A stretch of DNA of 60,690 nucleotides from Nitrosomonas oligotropha. GTDB taxonomy: Bacteria > Pseudomonadota > Gammaproteobacteria > Burkholderiales > Nitrosomonadaceae. A program made the translations under genes and the position numbers. Where the stretch lies: the NCBI RefSeq assembly GCF_009833085.1, contig NZ_QRBZ01000027.1, forward strand, positions 1 to 60,690. The letters run 5' to 3'. This document shows, piece after piece, positions 44,104 through 54,607 of the stretch. The notes below the pieces were generated by a model. That model saw only the letters and a program-made list of their open reading frames with translations, was not told the DNA's origin and made no database searches. Every line of letters starts with the position of its first letter. Position 1 is the stretch's first letter.

Positions 44104-46143
44104 TTACTCAATAACCACCTTCTGCACCAACATCGGCCAAGTCCCTTTCTCAATCGCTTGCCGCCCATCAAACACCAGATAACTTTGCCGTCCGTAGTGC
44201 GGCAGCGGGCGGATTAGCGCTTCGAGCGATGCGGCGTCTTGCGCGGAGATGATGGCGAGCGATGCGCCATCAGCGCGTGCCAATGTCCAGACTTGTGCAG
44301 TGCCTTTTTTACCGGTTTCATCCGGCCGGGCGGGCAGCTGTTTGGCGGCGAGCCAGGCATCGATCTCCGCTTGCAAGCCGATTACCAGCGTCGGTGCAGC
44401 GGAAAGCGGATCGTCCGGTGCGATTATTTCAAGCTTGCGGTCTTGCAATTTACTGGCAAGCGCCTCGGCAATTTTGCGGACTTCAGGTTGATCGGACAAT
44501 AACACCGTCTGCGTGGCGGCGTTGACCATCACTTCGCGCAGAATCGGCGGTGCTTCTCCGGGCGCCAAGTGCCGGAACAGACGCAGATCGGGATCGAGTG
44601 AAACGGTTAGCGGTTTGTCCGTCAATTTCAGCGTGAATGTCTGCTGCGCTTGCTGCACATCGAGACGGTGGATTGTGCTGCCTTGCTGCGTTTCGATTGC
44701 CACCGGAACTTGTAGCTGATACGCCGGTTCGGATTGTTTCAGCGTAATCGACAATTCATACCCGGAACCCGTCACCGCGTTTCTCACCTCAGTCAGTTCG
44801 ATTGCGGGCGCACCGCTGCGATTCAGCCATTGCGTAAAGAAAGGCCCGAGCGACTGCCCGGAAGTGAATTCAAACATTTTTTGTACATCCAGCCAAGATG
44901 TCATTCTAAAGCGCTGCACCTTCCATAGCCCCTGGATGCCGCGCTGAAAAATCATCTCACCCAGATGATCGCGCAACATGAAGAAGAACATCGCGGCTTT
45001 GTTGTAACCGACAATCTTCGACGCGCCATGCGTGCGCGAGGTAAAAGCCGTCAGCGGCACATCCTGCCCCGGCTGCAACGCGGCGAAATCGCGCAGCCAG
45101 CTCAAGCGCATGTCGCGCGCGGCGGCATCGCCTTCCTGTTCTTTGTACGCATAATCGGCCATGAACGTGGTCAATCCTTCGGACCAGTTGCCGGTCTTGT
45201 AATCCGGATAAACGCCATTGCCCCACCAGTTGTGCAGCACTTCATGACCGAGCGAAGTATTGCGGATGAACGGCAATTGCAGCACATCGACACCGAGATA
45301 AGTCAGCGTCGGCATGCCGAAACCGGTCGGTGTGGGACTCGATACGACGCTGAATTCCGTATAGGGATACTCGCCGATCGAGGACTCATACAGATCCAGA
45401 TAGCGTTTCACGGCGTCGAGATAATCCTTCGACAAACCGCTGATCTGCGGATGAAAGTAGGTGCGTAATTGAATCGGCTTGCGATTGATATTTTGATGCG
45501 TCTGCGTTTCGATCGCATACGGACCCGCCATCAAATCGATTCCTTCGGCGGGTTGGGAAAATTCAAACACCGCTTGGTAGTTTTGCGGCGATTCCTGTTC
45601 TTCAATCAAACGGCCCGCCACCAAGCCTTTCTGGCCGGACGGCAATTCGATACTGACTTTATAGCGCACCAGCTGCCCGGCAACGCGCGGATACCAATCC
45701 GAGCTATCCGGCAGGAAAGTACCGGCTTCACCGCTGACAGCAATCGGCCTGCCCAGCGTTTGCTGGTGATCGAGCGAAGTGTCCAGCGGCGCCAGTACGC
45801 CTTTCCAGCGAATCAGAAATTGGACTCGATGTCTGAAAAGAAACGGGATGTTCCAAATATGCGGTTGATTGGCTTGCTCGCGGCCAACCCCCATCGGCCC
45901 GTCATTAGAATCCGCCTGAATTACTTCATACCCGGCACCCAGCACCAATTGCAATTCTCTCGGGTTATCGACGGTAATGAGGCTTTTCCCTTCAATCGTG
46001 CGATTAACCGGGTCGATTTTCACGGTGATGTCATACTCGACATCATTGTGTTTGATCGGCGCAGGCGCTGAAAACGCAGGTTGAGCAACAAGGCCGGTGA
46101 GTAGCAGAAAAAAACAAGTTCTGAGGAAAGTGAAAGTAGTCAT
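44104..46143 (-). CDS. M1-family zinc peptidase, exported
   Basis: A 679-aa protein with a signal peptide (TFLRTCFFLLLTGLVAQPAFSA). The zinc site GHEVLHNWWGN...WSEGLTTFMADY gives HExxH and the third-ligand Glu, with 17 residues between rather than the 18 of classical PepN. PTPTGFGMPTLTYLG replaces the GxMEN exopeptidase loop, so substrate choice probably differs from PepN. The C-terminal 150 residues form another domain. It begins 16 bases after the ChaN-PDZ gene, with which it is probably co-transcribed. Location should be periplasmic. Confidence 0.88.
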   Translation of the reverse strand: MTTFTFLRTCFFLLLTGLVAQPAFSAPAPIKHNDVEYDITVKIDPVNRTIEGKSLITVDNPRELQLVLGAGYEVIQADSNDGPMGVGREQANQPHIWNIPFLFRHRVQFLIRWKGVLAPLDTSLDHQQTLGRPIAVSGEAGTFLPDSSDWYPRVAGQLVRYKVSIELPSGQKGLVAGRLIEEQESPQNYQAVFEFSQPAEGIDLMAGPYAIETQTHQNINRKPIQLRTYFHPQISGLSKDYLDAVKRYLDLYESSIGEYPYTEFSVVSSPTPTGFGMPTLTYLGVDVLQLPFIRNTSLGHEVLHNWWGNGVYPDYKTGNWSEGLTTFMADYAYKEQEGDAAARDMRLSWLRDFAALQPGQDVPLTAFTSRTHGASKIVGYNKAAMFFFMLRDHLGEMIFQRGIQGLWKVQRFRMTSWLDVQKMFEFTSGQSLGPFFTQWLNRSGAPAIELTEVRNAVTGSGYELSITLKQSEPAYQLQVPVAIETQQGSTIHRLDVQQAQQTFTLKLTDKPLTVSLDPDLRLFRHLAPGEAPPILREVMVNAATQTVLLSDQPEVRKIAEALASKLQDRKLEIIAPDDPLSAAPTLVIGLQAEIDAWLAAKQLPARPDETGKKGTAQVWTLARADGASLAIISAQDAASLEALIRPLPHYGRQSYLVFDGRQAIEKGTWPMLVQKVVIE

Positions 46144-46159
46144 AGCTATCTAAAAAGAA

Positions 46160-47392
46160 TTAATGCTGCAATGCCGGAAATTTGGCGATGATCAGCATTT
46201 CCTGCTCGTCTCGTTTGATTTTGAGCGGCAGCCAGGTTCCCGGCGCTTGGCGTTTTACGATGGCGGTCACGTCTTCCAGCACTTTAACCGGTACACCGGC
46301 CATTTCCAGAATCACGTCGGAATCCTGCAACTTGGCGGCATCGGCAATGCTGTTTTTTTCCACTTGCAGTATCACCGCACCGCCCCTGCCCATTTCATAG
46401 CGGATACCGAGACGCTGGAACTGCGGCCGGAAAGATTCGGCAATATGCGGCAACACGCCGAATACCGCATCGGCCACCCCGGCAACCAGATTCTTGCAGG
46501 ATTTATCGCTATCCCACGGCAGCAATCCGGCAACGGATTTGATGCCCAAGTCGTGCAATTGATGCGGCACGCCAAAACCATGTAGCACGTGACCCGTGCC
46601 CATGACACCGACCACCAGCGGTTTCTCCGCGCCACCGGATTGCGTCACGGCTTGTTGCAGAATTTGCGCCATGGCGCGGTCCCACAATTGCTGTCCGCCA
46701 ATGAAGCGGCGGAAATCCGGATCGTCCTGCGTGGTTTCATTTTTATGTTTACGGTCGTGCTGTTTATAGATCGGCAGCAAAAAATCGACGTACGCCTGAC
46801 TGGGTTCCGCCGGGCGCGTCAAGCCTTCGCGCTCTTCCACCGGAACACCGTAAAAACCCTTTTCCGCCACTTGGCGGCGCAGGCTGGTTTCGATATTCAG
46901 CGCCAGCATCGGAATGCGATTCATACGGGCAAAATGAAACAGAGGCAAATACAGGTTGGCATCGGTATTCCACACCTGATCCCATTCCGCCGCGCGCAGA
47001 AATTCTTTTTCGCTCAACTCACCGGCAATCCATTTATCCAGCGCGGCTTGCACGCGGCGCGGAAACATTTCAAAACCGATCACCATATTCGGGCGCTGCG
47101 CGTGCAAAGCCACCAGCGTTTGCAATTGCCAGCGGTGATGATCGGCGTTGACATGCGTTTCACCCAGCAGCACCACCGAGGCTTTGGCGGCGCGCGCGAT
47201 GACTTCCTGTTGCGAGGTTTTGCCGGATCCGGGAACAATCCAATCCCCCAGCGGCACGCAGTTATTCGGCACCGGCTTCTTTGCCGGGGTAATCACCGCA
47301 GCCGCAGGATGCATGGCCAGGCTCAGCAGCAAAAAGGTCAGGCACATAAAGCTGTTGCGTCGGGTTATCTTGAAATTTGTCATGTTATTCAT
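46160..47392 (-). CDS. ChaN-like protein with C-terminal PDZ domain
   Basis: A 410-aa exported protein. After a signal peptide (FMCLTFLLLSLAMHPAAA) comes the ChaN/EreA-like domain with ASVVLLGETHVNADHH, VIGFEMFPRRVQ, LNIETSLRRQV and VVGVMGTGHVLHGFGVP; related ChaN proteins bind haem. Residues about 325-410 form a PDZ domain (GGAVILQVEKNSIADAAKLQDSDVILEMAG, key parts ILQVEKNSIA and DVILEMAG). The PDZ and the peptidase gene directly downstream suggest a shared periplasmic protein-handling task. M1 or M4 may be the true start. Confidence 0.88.
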   Translation of the reverse strand: MNNMTNFKITRRNSFMCLTFLLLSLAMHPAAAVITPAKKPVPNNCVPLGDWIVPGSGKTSQQEVIARAAKASVVLLGETHVNADHHRWQLQTLVALHAQRPNMVIGFEMFPRRVQAALDKWIAGELSEKEFLRAAEWDQVWNTDANLYLPLFHFARMNRIPMLALNIETSLRRQVAEKGFYGVPVEEREGLTRPAEPSQAYVDFLLPIYKQHDRKHKNETTQDDPDFRRFIGGQQLWDRAMAQILQQAVTQSGGAEKPLVVGVMGTGHVLHGFGVPHQLHDLGIKSVAGLLPWDSDKSCKNLVAGVADAVFGVLPHIAESFRPQFQRLGIRYEMGRGGAVILQVEKNSIADAAKLQDSDVILEMAGVPVKVLEDVTAIVKRQAPGTWLPLKIKRDEQEMLIIAKFPALQH

Positions 47393-47427
47393 TCTTTTAA
47401 AGGTTCAATTGATCACAACGGACTCGT

Positions 47428-50400
47428 TTACCCTACCCATTTACGCGCATTGCGGAACAAGCGCATCCACGAACCGTCTTCCGCTTTACCGGAGCGCGCA
47501 TCGGGATGCCAGGAATGCTGCGTCACGCGGAACACCCGCTCCGGATGCGGCATCAGCACATTGAAACGCCCGTCAGGTGTAGTCAAACCGGTCATTCCAT
47601 GCAGCGAGCCGTTCGGATTGAACGGATAGCGCTCGGTGACTTGCCCGTGATTGTCGACAAACCGCAATGTCACCAAAGCCGCGGCACTCTCGGGTTGAGC
47701 GGAAGAAAACTCAACCCTGCCTTCACCGTGCGCTACCGTAACCGGCATCCGGCTGCCCGCCATGCCGTCAAAAAACAGCGAAGGACCGGGCTGCACTTCC
47801 ACCATGACAAAGCGCGCTTCAAATTGTTCCGACAGATTGCGTTTAAACCGCGGCCAGGCAGCTGCGCCGGGAATGATTTCGTGCAAGTTGCTCATCATTT
47901 GACAACCATTGCAAACGCCCAGCGCAAAGGTGTCGCCGCGCTGAAAAAACGCTTCGAATTCATCGCGCGCGCGCGGGTTGAACAGAATCGACTTGGCCCA
48001 GCCTTCGCCGGCACCCAGCACGTCACCGTAAGAAAATCCGCCGCATGCAACGAATCCTTTGAAATCGCTCAAGGAAACACGCCCTGCGATAATGTCGCTC
48101 ATGTGCACGTCGATCGCGGTAAAACCGGCGCGATCGAACGCCGCCGCCATTTCCACATGCCCGTTGACGCCTTGCTCACGCAGAATGGCCATGCGCGGAC
48201 GCACGCCGGTTTGGATGAACGGTGCGGCAATATCGTTACTGGCATCGTATTGGAGCGCAACCTGAAGACCGGGATCGGCGCTATCGAGAATGCGGTCGAA
48301 TTCCTGTTGCGCACAGACCGGATTGTCGCGCAGTTTTTGCATCTGATAGGTGGTTTCCGACCAGGCGCGTTGCACATCCACCCGTTTCTCCGCCAGCACC
48401 GCTTTGTTATTGCGCATCAGACGGATTTCGTCCGACCGGTTCAATTGTCCGATGATAAAACTGGCATCGCGCAACCCCGCATCGGCCAGCACGTGCATGA
48501 CCTCTTGACGTTGCGCGGCGGCAATTTGGATCACCGCCCCCAATTCCTCATTAAACAGCACCGCAAGCATGCGTTCCAGGAAACGCCCTCCCAGTTGTTC
48601 CGGGCGCAATTCCGATCCGTCGAGATCGCTGTACTGCGGATCGAAGCACAATTGATCCAGATTCACCGTTATGCCCGTATGCCCGGCAAACGCCATTTCG
48701 CACAGCGTTACAAACAGGCCGCCGTCGGAACGATCGTGATACGCGAGTAATCTGTCCGTTACATTGAGCTGCTGAATCGCGTTGAAAAAATTACGCAATT
48801 GCTGCGCACCGGTTTCACCGTCGATATCCGGCGCATGATTGCCGACTTGTTTGTACACCTGCGCCAGCGCCGAACCGCCCAAGCGGTTCTGCCCTCGCCC
48901 TAAATCGATCAGGATCAATTCGCTGTCGCCGCAATCGGTGCGCAACTGTGGCGTCAAAGTTTTACGCACATCCGTCACCGTGGCAAAAGACGAAATAATC
49001 AACGACAGCGGCGCTGTGACTTCCTTGCGCGCGCCCGCTTCGTCCCAGGCGGTTTTCATCGACATCGAATCTTTCCCGACCGGAATGCTGATGCCCAATT
49101 GCGGGCACAATTCCATGCCGACGGTGTGCACCGCGTCGTACAATCCGGCATCCTCGCCCGGATGTCCGGCGGCCGCCATCCAGTTGGCCGACAACTTGAT
49201 ATGTTGAATGTCATTGATCGCTGCGGCAGCGATATTGGTAATCGCTTCACCGACCGCCATGCGCGCCGCGGCTTTGGGGTCGATCAGCGCCAGCGGCGTG
49301 CGTTCGCCGATGGCAAACGCTTCGCCCAGATCCGTTTGGTATCCCATGCTGGTCACCGCGACATCGGCCACCGGAATCTGCCACGGACCGACCATTTGAT
49401 CGCGCGCCGACAAACCACCGACACTGCGGTCGCCGATGGTAATCAGAAAACTCTTATCAGCGACCGCGGGCAAGCGCAAAACCCGGTACGCGGCTTCGGT
49501 CAGTGTCACACCCGACCAATCGAGCGCAGGAAGAACTCGTTCTCCATGCACCACATCGCGCGTCATTTTGGGTGGCTTGCCGAGCAAAACCGGCAGCGGC
49601 ATGTCGACCGGCGGTGTAGGCGATTGCGGATCGGCGACCACCAGTTGTTCGTCGCCGGTTGCCTCGCCAACGACGGCGAACGGACAGCGTTCGCGCTCGC
49701 AGATGCTTTCAAACAACGTCAGCGACTCCGGTTTGATCGCCAGCACGTAGCGCTCCTGCGCTTCGTTGCTCCAGATTTGCATCGGCGACATGCTGGTTTC
49801 CTCGAACGGCACTGCGCGCAAGTTGAAACGCCCGCCGCGCCCGGAATCGTGCACCAATTCCGGGAAGGCATTGGATAACCCCCCCGCTCCCACATCATGA
49901 ATGAACAGAATCGGGTTTTCGCTGCCGCTGCGTTGCAATTGCCAGCAGCGGTCGATCACTTCCTGCGCGCGCCGCTGCATTTCCGGATTGCCTCGTTGCA
50001 CCGAATCGAAATCCAGCGCTTCGGTATTGGCGCCGGTATCCATGCTGGATGCCGCGCCACCGCCTAAACCAATCAGCATGCCGGGGCCACCCAATTGAAT
50101 CAGCAGCGCGCCTGGCGGGAATTTTTCCTTGCGCACATGGCGGTCGGAAATCTGCCCGACGCCCCCCGCCAGCATGACCGGCTTGTGATAACCGCGCATT
50201 TCCCCGCCCACACGCTCTTCAAAGGTGCGGAAATAACCCGCCAGATTGGGGCGGCCGAATTCGTTGTTGAACGCCGCGCCGCCAATCGGCCCTTCCAGCA
50301 TGATTTGCAACGCCGAAGCGATGCGCCCCGGTTTGCCGTAGCTTGACGGATCCCCGCCTTGACCGGCTTCCCACGGTTGCGTGAAATCCGGAATGTTCAG

Positions 50401-51414
50401 ATTGGATACCGAGAAACCGCATAACCCGGCTTTCGGTTTTGCGCCGCGCCCGGTCGCGCCTTCGTCGCGGATTTCCCCGCCGACACCGGTCGCCGCGCCG
50501 GGAAACGGTGAAATCGCGGTCGGGTGATTATGCGTTTCGACCTTCATCAATACATGCGTTTTTTCTTCGGCGTAGCCATAAACCTGCCCGCCGCCCGGAT
50601 AAAACCGCTGGATGGTTGCGCCTTCGATCACGCTGGCATTATCGGCGTACGCCACCAGCGTGCCTTGCGGGTGGGTTTGGTGCGTGTTGCGAATCATCGC
50701 AAACAGCGATTTATCCTGTGGCTTGCCGTCGATCACCCAATCGGCGTTGAATATCTTATGGCGGCAATGCTCGGAATTCGCCTGCGCGAACATCATCAGT
50801 TCGACATCGGTCGGATTGCGCTGCATTTGCTGAAAGTGATACGCCAAGTAATCAATTTCATCCGCCGATAGCGCCAGCCCCATCGTTTGGTTCGCTTGCC
50901 GCAGCGCATCGGCGCCGCCGCCCATCACGTCAACCGTGTTGAGCGGTTGCGGTGCAAAATGCTGGAATAGTTTGGCCGCATCGTCGAACGAATAAAACAC
51001 CGCTTCGGTCATGCGATCGTGCAGCAATGCCTTGAGACGCGCTTTATCTTCGGCGGAGAGCGGCGCATCGCATTGAATGTAATAGGCAATGCCGCGTTCG
51101 ATGCGCTCGACCGCCGCCAATCCGCAGTGCCGCGCGATATCGGTGGCTTTGGTCGACCACGGCGAAATCGTGCCGGCGCGCGGCAACACCAGAAAGAATT
51201 CACCGGGATGCCGCGCATTTTCCTGCGTTTGATCGTGGTTGAGCAATTTGCGCAATGCGTTCAGCTCAGCGTCTTGCAGGTTTCGTGTGACCGAACAGAA
51301 ATGCCAGTATTCGCTATTCAGCGCGGATACCGGCAGATTCAGCGTGTTAATTTGCTTGCGTAATTTTTCCAGACGAAACGGGGAAAGCGCACGTCCACCA
51401 CAGAATTGGAGCAT
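47428..51414 (-). CDS. purL: Phosphoribosylformylglycinamidine synthase
   Basis: A 1328-aa single-chain (large type) FGAM synthase for the fourth purine step. The N-terminal PurS-like part is followed by two AIRS-like halves: [28 protein letters not shown] (ATP/FGAR site, key VETHNHP and [13 protein letters not shown]) and [19 protein letters not shown]-terminal glutaminase domain holds the nucleophile in [15 protein letters not shown] (about residue 1165) and the His/Glu in LMPHPERVF. Length is as expected. It begins 85 bp from the divergent nnr gene. Confidence 0.97.
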   Translation of the reverse strand: MLQFCGGRALSPFRLEKLRKQINTLNLPVSALNSEYWHFCSVTRNLQDAELNALRKLLNHDQTQENARHPGEFFLVLPRAGTISPWSTKATDIARHCGLAAVERIERGIAYYIQCDAPLSAEDKARLKALLHDRMTEAVFYSFDDAAKLFQHFAPQPLNTVDVMGGGADALRQANQTMGLALSADEIDYLAYHFQQMQRNPTDVELMMFAQANSEHCRHKIFNADWVIDGKPQDKSLFAMIRNTHQTHPQGTLVAYADNASVIEGATIQRFYPGGGQVYGYAEEKTHVLMKVETHNHPTAISPFPGAATGVGGEIRDEGATGRGAKPKAGLCGFSVSNLNIPDFTQPWEAGQGGDPSSYGKPGRIASALQIMLEGPIGGAAFNNEFGRPNLAGYFRTFEERVGGEMRGYHKPVMLAGGVGQISDRHVRKEKFPPGALLIQLGGPGMLIGLGGGAASSMDTGANTEALDFDSVQRGNPEMQRRAQEVIDRCWQLQRSGSENPILFIHDVGAGGLSNAFPELVHDSGRGGRFNLRAVPFEETSMSPMQIWSNEAQERYVLAIKPESLTLFESICERERCPFAVVGEATGDEQLVVADPQSPTPPVDMPLPVLLGKPPKMTRDVVHGERVLPALDWSGVTLTEAAYRVLRLPAVADKSFLITIGDRSVGGLSARDQMVGPWQIPVADVAVTSMGYQTDLGEAFAIGERTPLALIDPKAAARMAVGEAITNIAAAAINDIQHIKLSANWMAAAGHPGEDAGLYDAVHTVGMELCPQLGISIPVGKDSMSMKTAWDEAGARKEVTAPLSLIISSFATVTDVRKTLTPQLRTDCGDSELILIDLGRGQNRLGGSALAQVYKQVGNHAPDIDGETGAQQLRNFFNAIQQLNVTDRLLAYHDRSDGGLFVTLCEMAFAGHTGITVNLDQLCFDPQYSDLDGSELRPEQLGGRFLERMLAVLFNEELGAVIQIAAAQRQEVMHVLADAGLRDASFIIGQLNRSDEIRLMRNNKAVLAEKRVDVQRAWSETTYQMQKLRDNPVCAQQEFDRILDSADPGLQVALQYDASNDIAAPFIQTGVRPRMAILREQGVNGHVEMAAAFDRAGFTAIDVHMSDIIAGRVSLSDFKGFVACGGFSYGDVLGAGEGWAKSILFNPRARDEFEAFFQRGDTFALGVCNGCQMMSNLHEIIPGAAAWPRFKRNLSEQFEARFVMVEVQPGPSLFFDGMAGSRMPVTVAHGEGRVEFSSAQPESAAALVTLRFVDNHGQVTERYPFNPNGSLHGMTGLTTPDGRFNVLMPHPERVFRVTQHSWHPDARSGKAEDGSWMRLFRNARKWVG

Positions 51415-51499
51415 TAGAGGAAATAAGGCGGTAATTTAAAGATTGCAATTTTACACGAGAAGATGTACTTATCGCTGATCATCCAATCCGCGTACAACT

Positions 51500-53011
51500 A
51501 TGATATCCGCCGACCCGGTTTTTCTCACCGCTGAAATCCGCGACATTGAACAACAATCGGCAAGGCTGCCCAAACCGCCCCGCTTGATGGAAAAAGCAGG
51601 TTTGGCGGCGGCACAAGTGATCCGCGATCAGTTGTTGAAAGGCCCGGGGCATCAAATCCTGGTGCTGGCCGGGCCGGGTAACAACGGCGGCGATGCCTTC
51701 GTCGTGGCGCGTTATTTGCAGGAATGGGGCAACGCCGTCACCGTGGTATTCGGCGGCGACGGCAACCGTGTTCCGCCGGATGCCAAACAAGCCCTGCACG
51801 CTTGGTTCGATATTGGTGGCGACATTTACGACGAGATACCGGATTGCGACCGAAACTGGGATATCGTGGTCGACGGCTTATTCGGCATCGGTCTGGATCA
51901 ATCGCAACATCGCCCGATTGAAGGAAAATACCGCGACTGGATTGAAACCGTCAATCCAATGGCGGTTCCCATCGTCGCACTGGATATTCCATCCGGGCTG
52001 GGTAGCGACGACGGTTGCATTTACGGCATCGCCATTCGCGCCACGCTGACGATCACTTTTATTGGTTTAAAACCGGGCTTGTACACCCATTCCGGGCCGG
52101 AATGCTGCGGAACGATTGTGTTGCGCGACTTGGATATTCAGCTGCCCGCACCGCCCGAACCGCGCACTTGGCTGCTGAATCAGAAACTTGCGCAATCGTT
52201 ACTGCCGCCTGCCCGCCGCGCCAATAGCCATAAAGGCACGTTCGGTAACGTTGCCATCCTTGGCGGTTCAGCTGGTATGACCGGCGCGGCATTGTTGGCA
52301 GGCCGCGCTGCCTTGCACTTAGGCGCGGGGCGTGTCTATCTCGGTTTGCTGGCAGACAATGCGCCGCCGGTTGATTTCTCCCAACCGGAGCTGATGCTGC
52401 GTGCGCCGTCCGGATTGTTCACGCTAGCACCGCTCAATTGCTTGATCGTTGGCCCCGGTCTGGGGCAATCGGCGGAAGCATTGCCGTGGCTGGAGAAAGC
52501 GCTCACCAGTGATTGCACACTGATCATCGATGCCGATGCGCTCAATCTGATCGCACAACATTCACCACTGGCGAAGACACTCGGTCAACGCCATGCTGCC
52601 ACCATCCTGACACCCCATCCCGCCGAAGCGGCACGCCTGCTGAACACCGGCACCGCCGCCGTGCAGCAAAACCGCATGAATGCAGCGCTGCAAATCGGAC
52701 AGCAATTCAATTGCCATGTCGTGCTGAAAGGTGCGGGCAGCATTTGCTGCTTCCCGGATGGAACACGCTACCTGAACACCAGCGGCAATCCCGCGCTCAG
52801 CACCGCCGGAACCGGCGATGTTTTAGCCGGAATGATGGGCGCGTTGATCGCCCAAGGTTTGAATCCCGGGCACGCATTGTTACTGGCCGTTTATCTGCAT
52901 GGCGCCGCAGCGGACCGCTGGGTGCAGCAACATCATGGAATGGTAGGGATGGTGGCGTCGGAAGTGATTGCTGAAGCGCGGCTGTTGCTGAATGAGTGGG
53001 TTTACCGGTAG
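51500..53011 (+). CDS. nnr: Bifunctional NAD(P)H-hydrate epimerase and ADP-dependent dehydratase
   Basis: A 503-aa metabolite-repair enzyme. The N-terminal YjeF_N epimerase has ILVLAGPGNNGGDAFVVARYL (Asp/Asn site), DIVVDGLFGIGL and VALDIPSGLGSDDG. The C-terminal ribokinase-like dehydratase has KGTFGNVAILGGSAGMTGAALLAGR, ILTPHPAEAARLL and NPALSTAGTGDVLAGMMGAL, with the ADP-site Asp in GTGD. It restores NADH and NADPH damaged by hydration. The frame starts at ATG 51500. Confidence 0.95.
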   Translation: MISADPVFLTAEIRDIEQQSARLPKPPRLMEKAGLAAAQVIRDQLLKGPGHQILVLAGPGNNGGDAFVVARYLQEWGNAVTVVFGGDGNRVPPDAKQALHAWFDIGGDIYDEIPDCDRNWDIVVDGLFGIGLDQSQHRPIEGKYRDWIETVNPMAVPIVALDIPSGLGSDDGCIYGIAIRATLTITFIGLKPGLYTHSGPECCGTIVLRDLDIQLPAPPEPRTWLLNQKLAQSLLPPARRANSHKGTFGNVAILGGSAGMTGAALLAGRAALHLGAGRVYLGLLADNAPPVDFSQPELMLRAPSGLFTLAPLNCLIVGPGLGQSAEALPWLEKALTSDCTLIIDADALNLIAQHSPLAKTLGQRHAATILTPHPAEAARLLNTGTAAVQQNRMNAALQIGQQFNCHVVLKGAGSICCFPDGTRYLNTSGNPALSTAGTGDVLAGMMGALIAQGLNPGHALLLAVYLHGAAADRWVQQHHGMVGMVASEVIAEARLLLNEWVYR

Positions 53012-53318
53012 TTTTTTAACCTTGATCCGCTCGATTCCGTGCAAATCTGATTGCCATTCCATTGTTCAATTTCATTCCCTACTCACAAATGCAATGAAAA
53101 ACCAGATGAATTCCTCCGGTTAGACCATTTATCCATGCCGGCTTTCTGTTCATTCGCCGCATTGCTAAGTGAGATTAGCATTTTGATTTTAAATGATTTA
53201 TCTTGAATATTACACAATTCCACACTATGATGAAGGTGGAAAATTTGAATCGTTTTCCATTCAACTCTGCTTGCGGCGGCAGGCAGTCGTCTCTAAATAA
53301 CCATTTGAGGAATCAAAA
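53012..53318. other. Upstream region of a PEP-CTERM gene
   Basis: A 307-bp gap. GCTAAGTGAGATTAGC (53164-53179) is a small dyad related to motifs upstream of other PEP-CTERM genes here. The end carries CTGCTTGCGGCGGCAGGCAG (about 53268-53287), able to form a GC hairpin before the start codon. No gene was seen. Confidence 0.55.
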
Positions 53319-54002
53319 ATGATAAAAAAATCCCTGACCGTCTCAGCCATCATGGCTGCAAGCGCAGCATTTATGCTGACTGCTACACCATTGGCAATGG
53401 CAGCGTCCTATAAAATCAATATTGTAACACTCTACTCTTCCTCAACCCCAAGCGGAGTCTACAATTTTGCTGACATGGGCAGTCCAAGCCCGGATACCGG
53501 TTTTGTCATCTTCACCAACGGGGGAACTTCAACCTTCTCCGGTACCATTGGGCTGAATGCTGTTTCCGGTTCTGGTACTGATTTTTCCTACTCGCATGTT
53601 TTAACACTGTTACCCGAACAATCGGCAGTTTTTGCCGTCAACAGCGAATCGAGTAATTTTGGCGGTTATAACGGTCCCACTGGCAGCACACAAAACGGTG
53701 TTGAAATGTACCTGAACGGTTCATTCGATGGTGACGCGCCTGTTTTGCTGTCCGTGTTTGACAAAGACGTACATTCCGGTGTTTTCCAAACCAATCCCTT
53801 CGGCGTTAGCTTAGACAACTACGTGCTGCAAGGGGGAGATCCCTTCGGTCGTGATACCGGTGATGCTTTTGAAGTAGGCCAAGCCGATGGCCATTTTCAG
53901 TTTATTTCTGTAGTTCCTGAACCGGAAACCTACGCGATGTTGTTAGCAGGTCTGGGTTTGATCGGATTCATGGCCAATCGCAGAAAACAACAAGCTGTTT
54001 AA
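53319..54002 (+). CDS. PEP-CTERM exported protein
   Basis: A 227-aa exported protein with a signal peptide ending in LAMAA. The mature part is Ser/Thr/Gly-rich and beta-rich (GFVIFTNGGTSTFSGTIGL, LLPEQSAVFAVNSESSNFGG) with no recognised domain. The C-terminus VPEPETYAMLLAGLGLIGF and then NRRKQQ is a canonical exosortase sorting signal. The start has GAGGAATCAAAA upstream. A strong terminator follows at 54073-54105. Confidence 0.88.
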   Translation: MIKKSLTVSAIMAASAAFMLTATPLAMAASYKINIVTLYSSSTPSGVYNFADMGSPSPDTGFVIFTNGGTSTFSGTIGLNAVSGSGTDFSYSHVLTLLPEQSAVFAVNSESSNFGGYNGPTGSTQNGVEMYLNGSFDGDAPVLLSVFDKDVHSGVFQTNPFGVSLDNYVLQGGDPFGRDTGDAFEVGQADGHFQFISVVPEPETYAMLLAGLGLIGFMANRRKQQAV

Positions 54003-54072
54003 GTCTTACATCATCACTACTAAAATAAACTCTGCTCTGGCAGAGTCAGCAAATGGGTCACTGGTTACATTG

Positions 54073-54105
54073 AACAGCCTCTGAGCAAAGTCTCACGAGG
54101 CTGTT
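54073..54105 (+). terminator. Intrinsic terminator
   Basis: AACAGCCTC (54073-54081) pairs with GAGGCTGTT (54097-54105), and TTTCATTTTT follows. It ends the PEP-CTERM transcript. Confidence 0.78.
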
Positions 54106-54166
54106 TCATTTTTGGCATAATTCCCGTTCTTAATACAACCACGCACATAATATTTGAAGGGATCCA

Positions 54167-54607
54167 ATGGCTATACGCACTGTTAAACGGGAAAAATTCT
54201 TCAGGCTGTCCGCCGGATTATTACTGACTTTACTGATTGTTTCGTCGAGCGCGCAAGCGGACCAACCGCCACCGAACACGGAACTGATTGAATTACCGCA
54301 AGATGCCATTCAGAAGCTAAAAATCGATGCCGGATTCGGCTGGGGGATTTTCAGCGGTACGATCTACAACGGCAACGACCATTACCATATCGCGCAACTC
54401 GTGGTCAGCATGACACCGGTACATGACCATCATCATATGCACATGCATGCGAACATGTCGCATGATCCGAAGGTGCATCAGATCGATCTGGATCTGCCAC
54501 CGCTATCCAAGGGCGCGCTATCGATGGCTTTGCCCGATGATGTCGCCGGTGTTCATGATTTCAATTGGGAAATTCTAAAAGTGACGGGTTATCCGGTAAA
54601 CAAATGA
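54167..54607 (+). CDS. Exported His-rich protein of unknown function
   Basis: A 146-aa protein with a signal peptide (LSAGLLLTLLIVSSSAQA). The mature part contains a striking metal-binding-type cluster, VHDHHHMHMHANMSHD, at about residues 84-100, in a small beta-rich domain (GWGIFSGTIYNGNDHYHIAQLVV). Histidine and methionine together suggest copper or zinc binding, but this is inference. Its stop overlaps the start of the membrane-protein gene downstream (ATGA), so the two are co-translated. GAAGGGATCCA precedes the ATG. Confidence 0.78.
   Translation: MAIRTVKREKFFRLSAGLLLTLLIVSSSAQADQPPPNTELIELPQDAIQKLKIDAGFGWGIFSGTIYNGNDHYHIAQLVVSMTPVHDHHHMHMHANMSHDPKVHQIDLDLPPLSKGALSMALPDDVAGVHDFNWEILKVTGYPVNK

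Noticed and set aside
47506..48750. Long plus-strand frame opposite purL
   Set aside because: Antisense to purL with low-complexity composition and no family motif.
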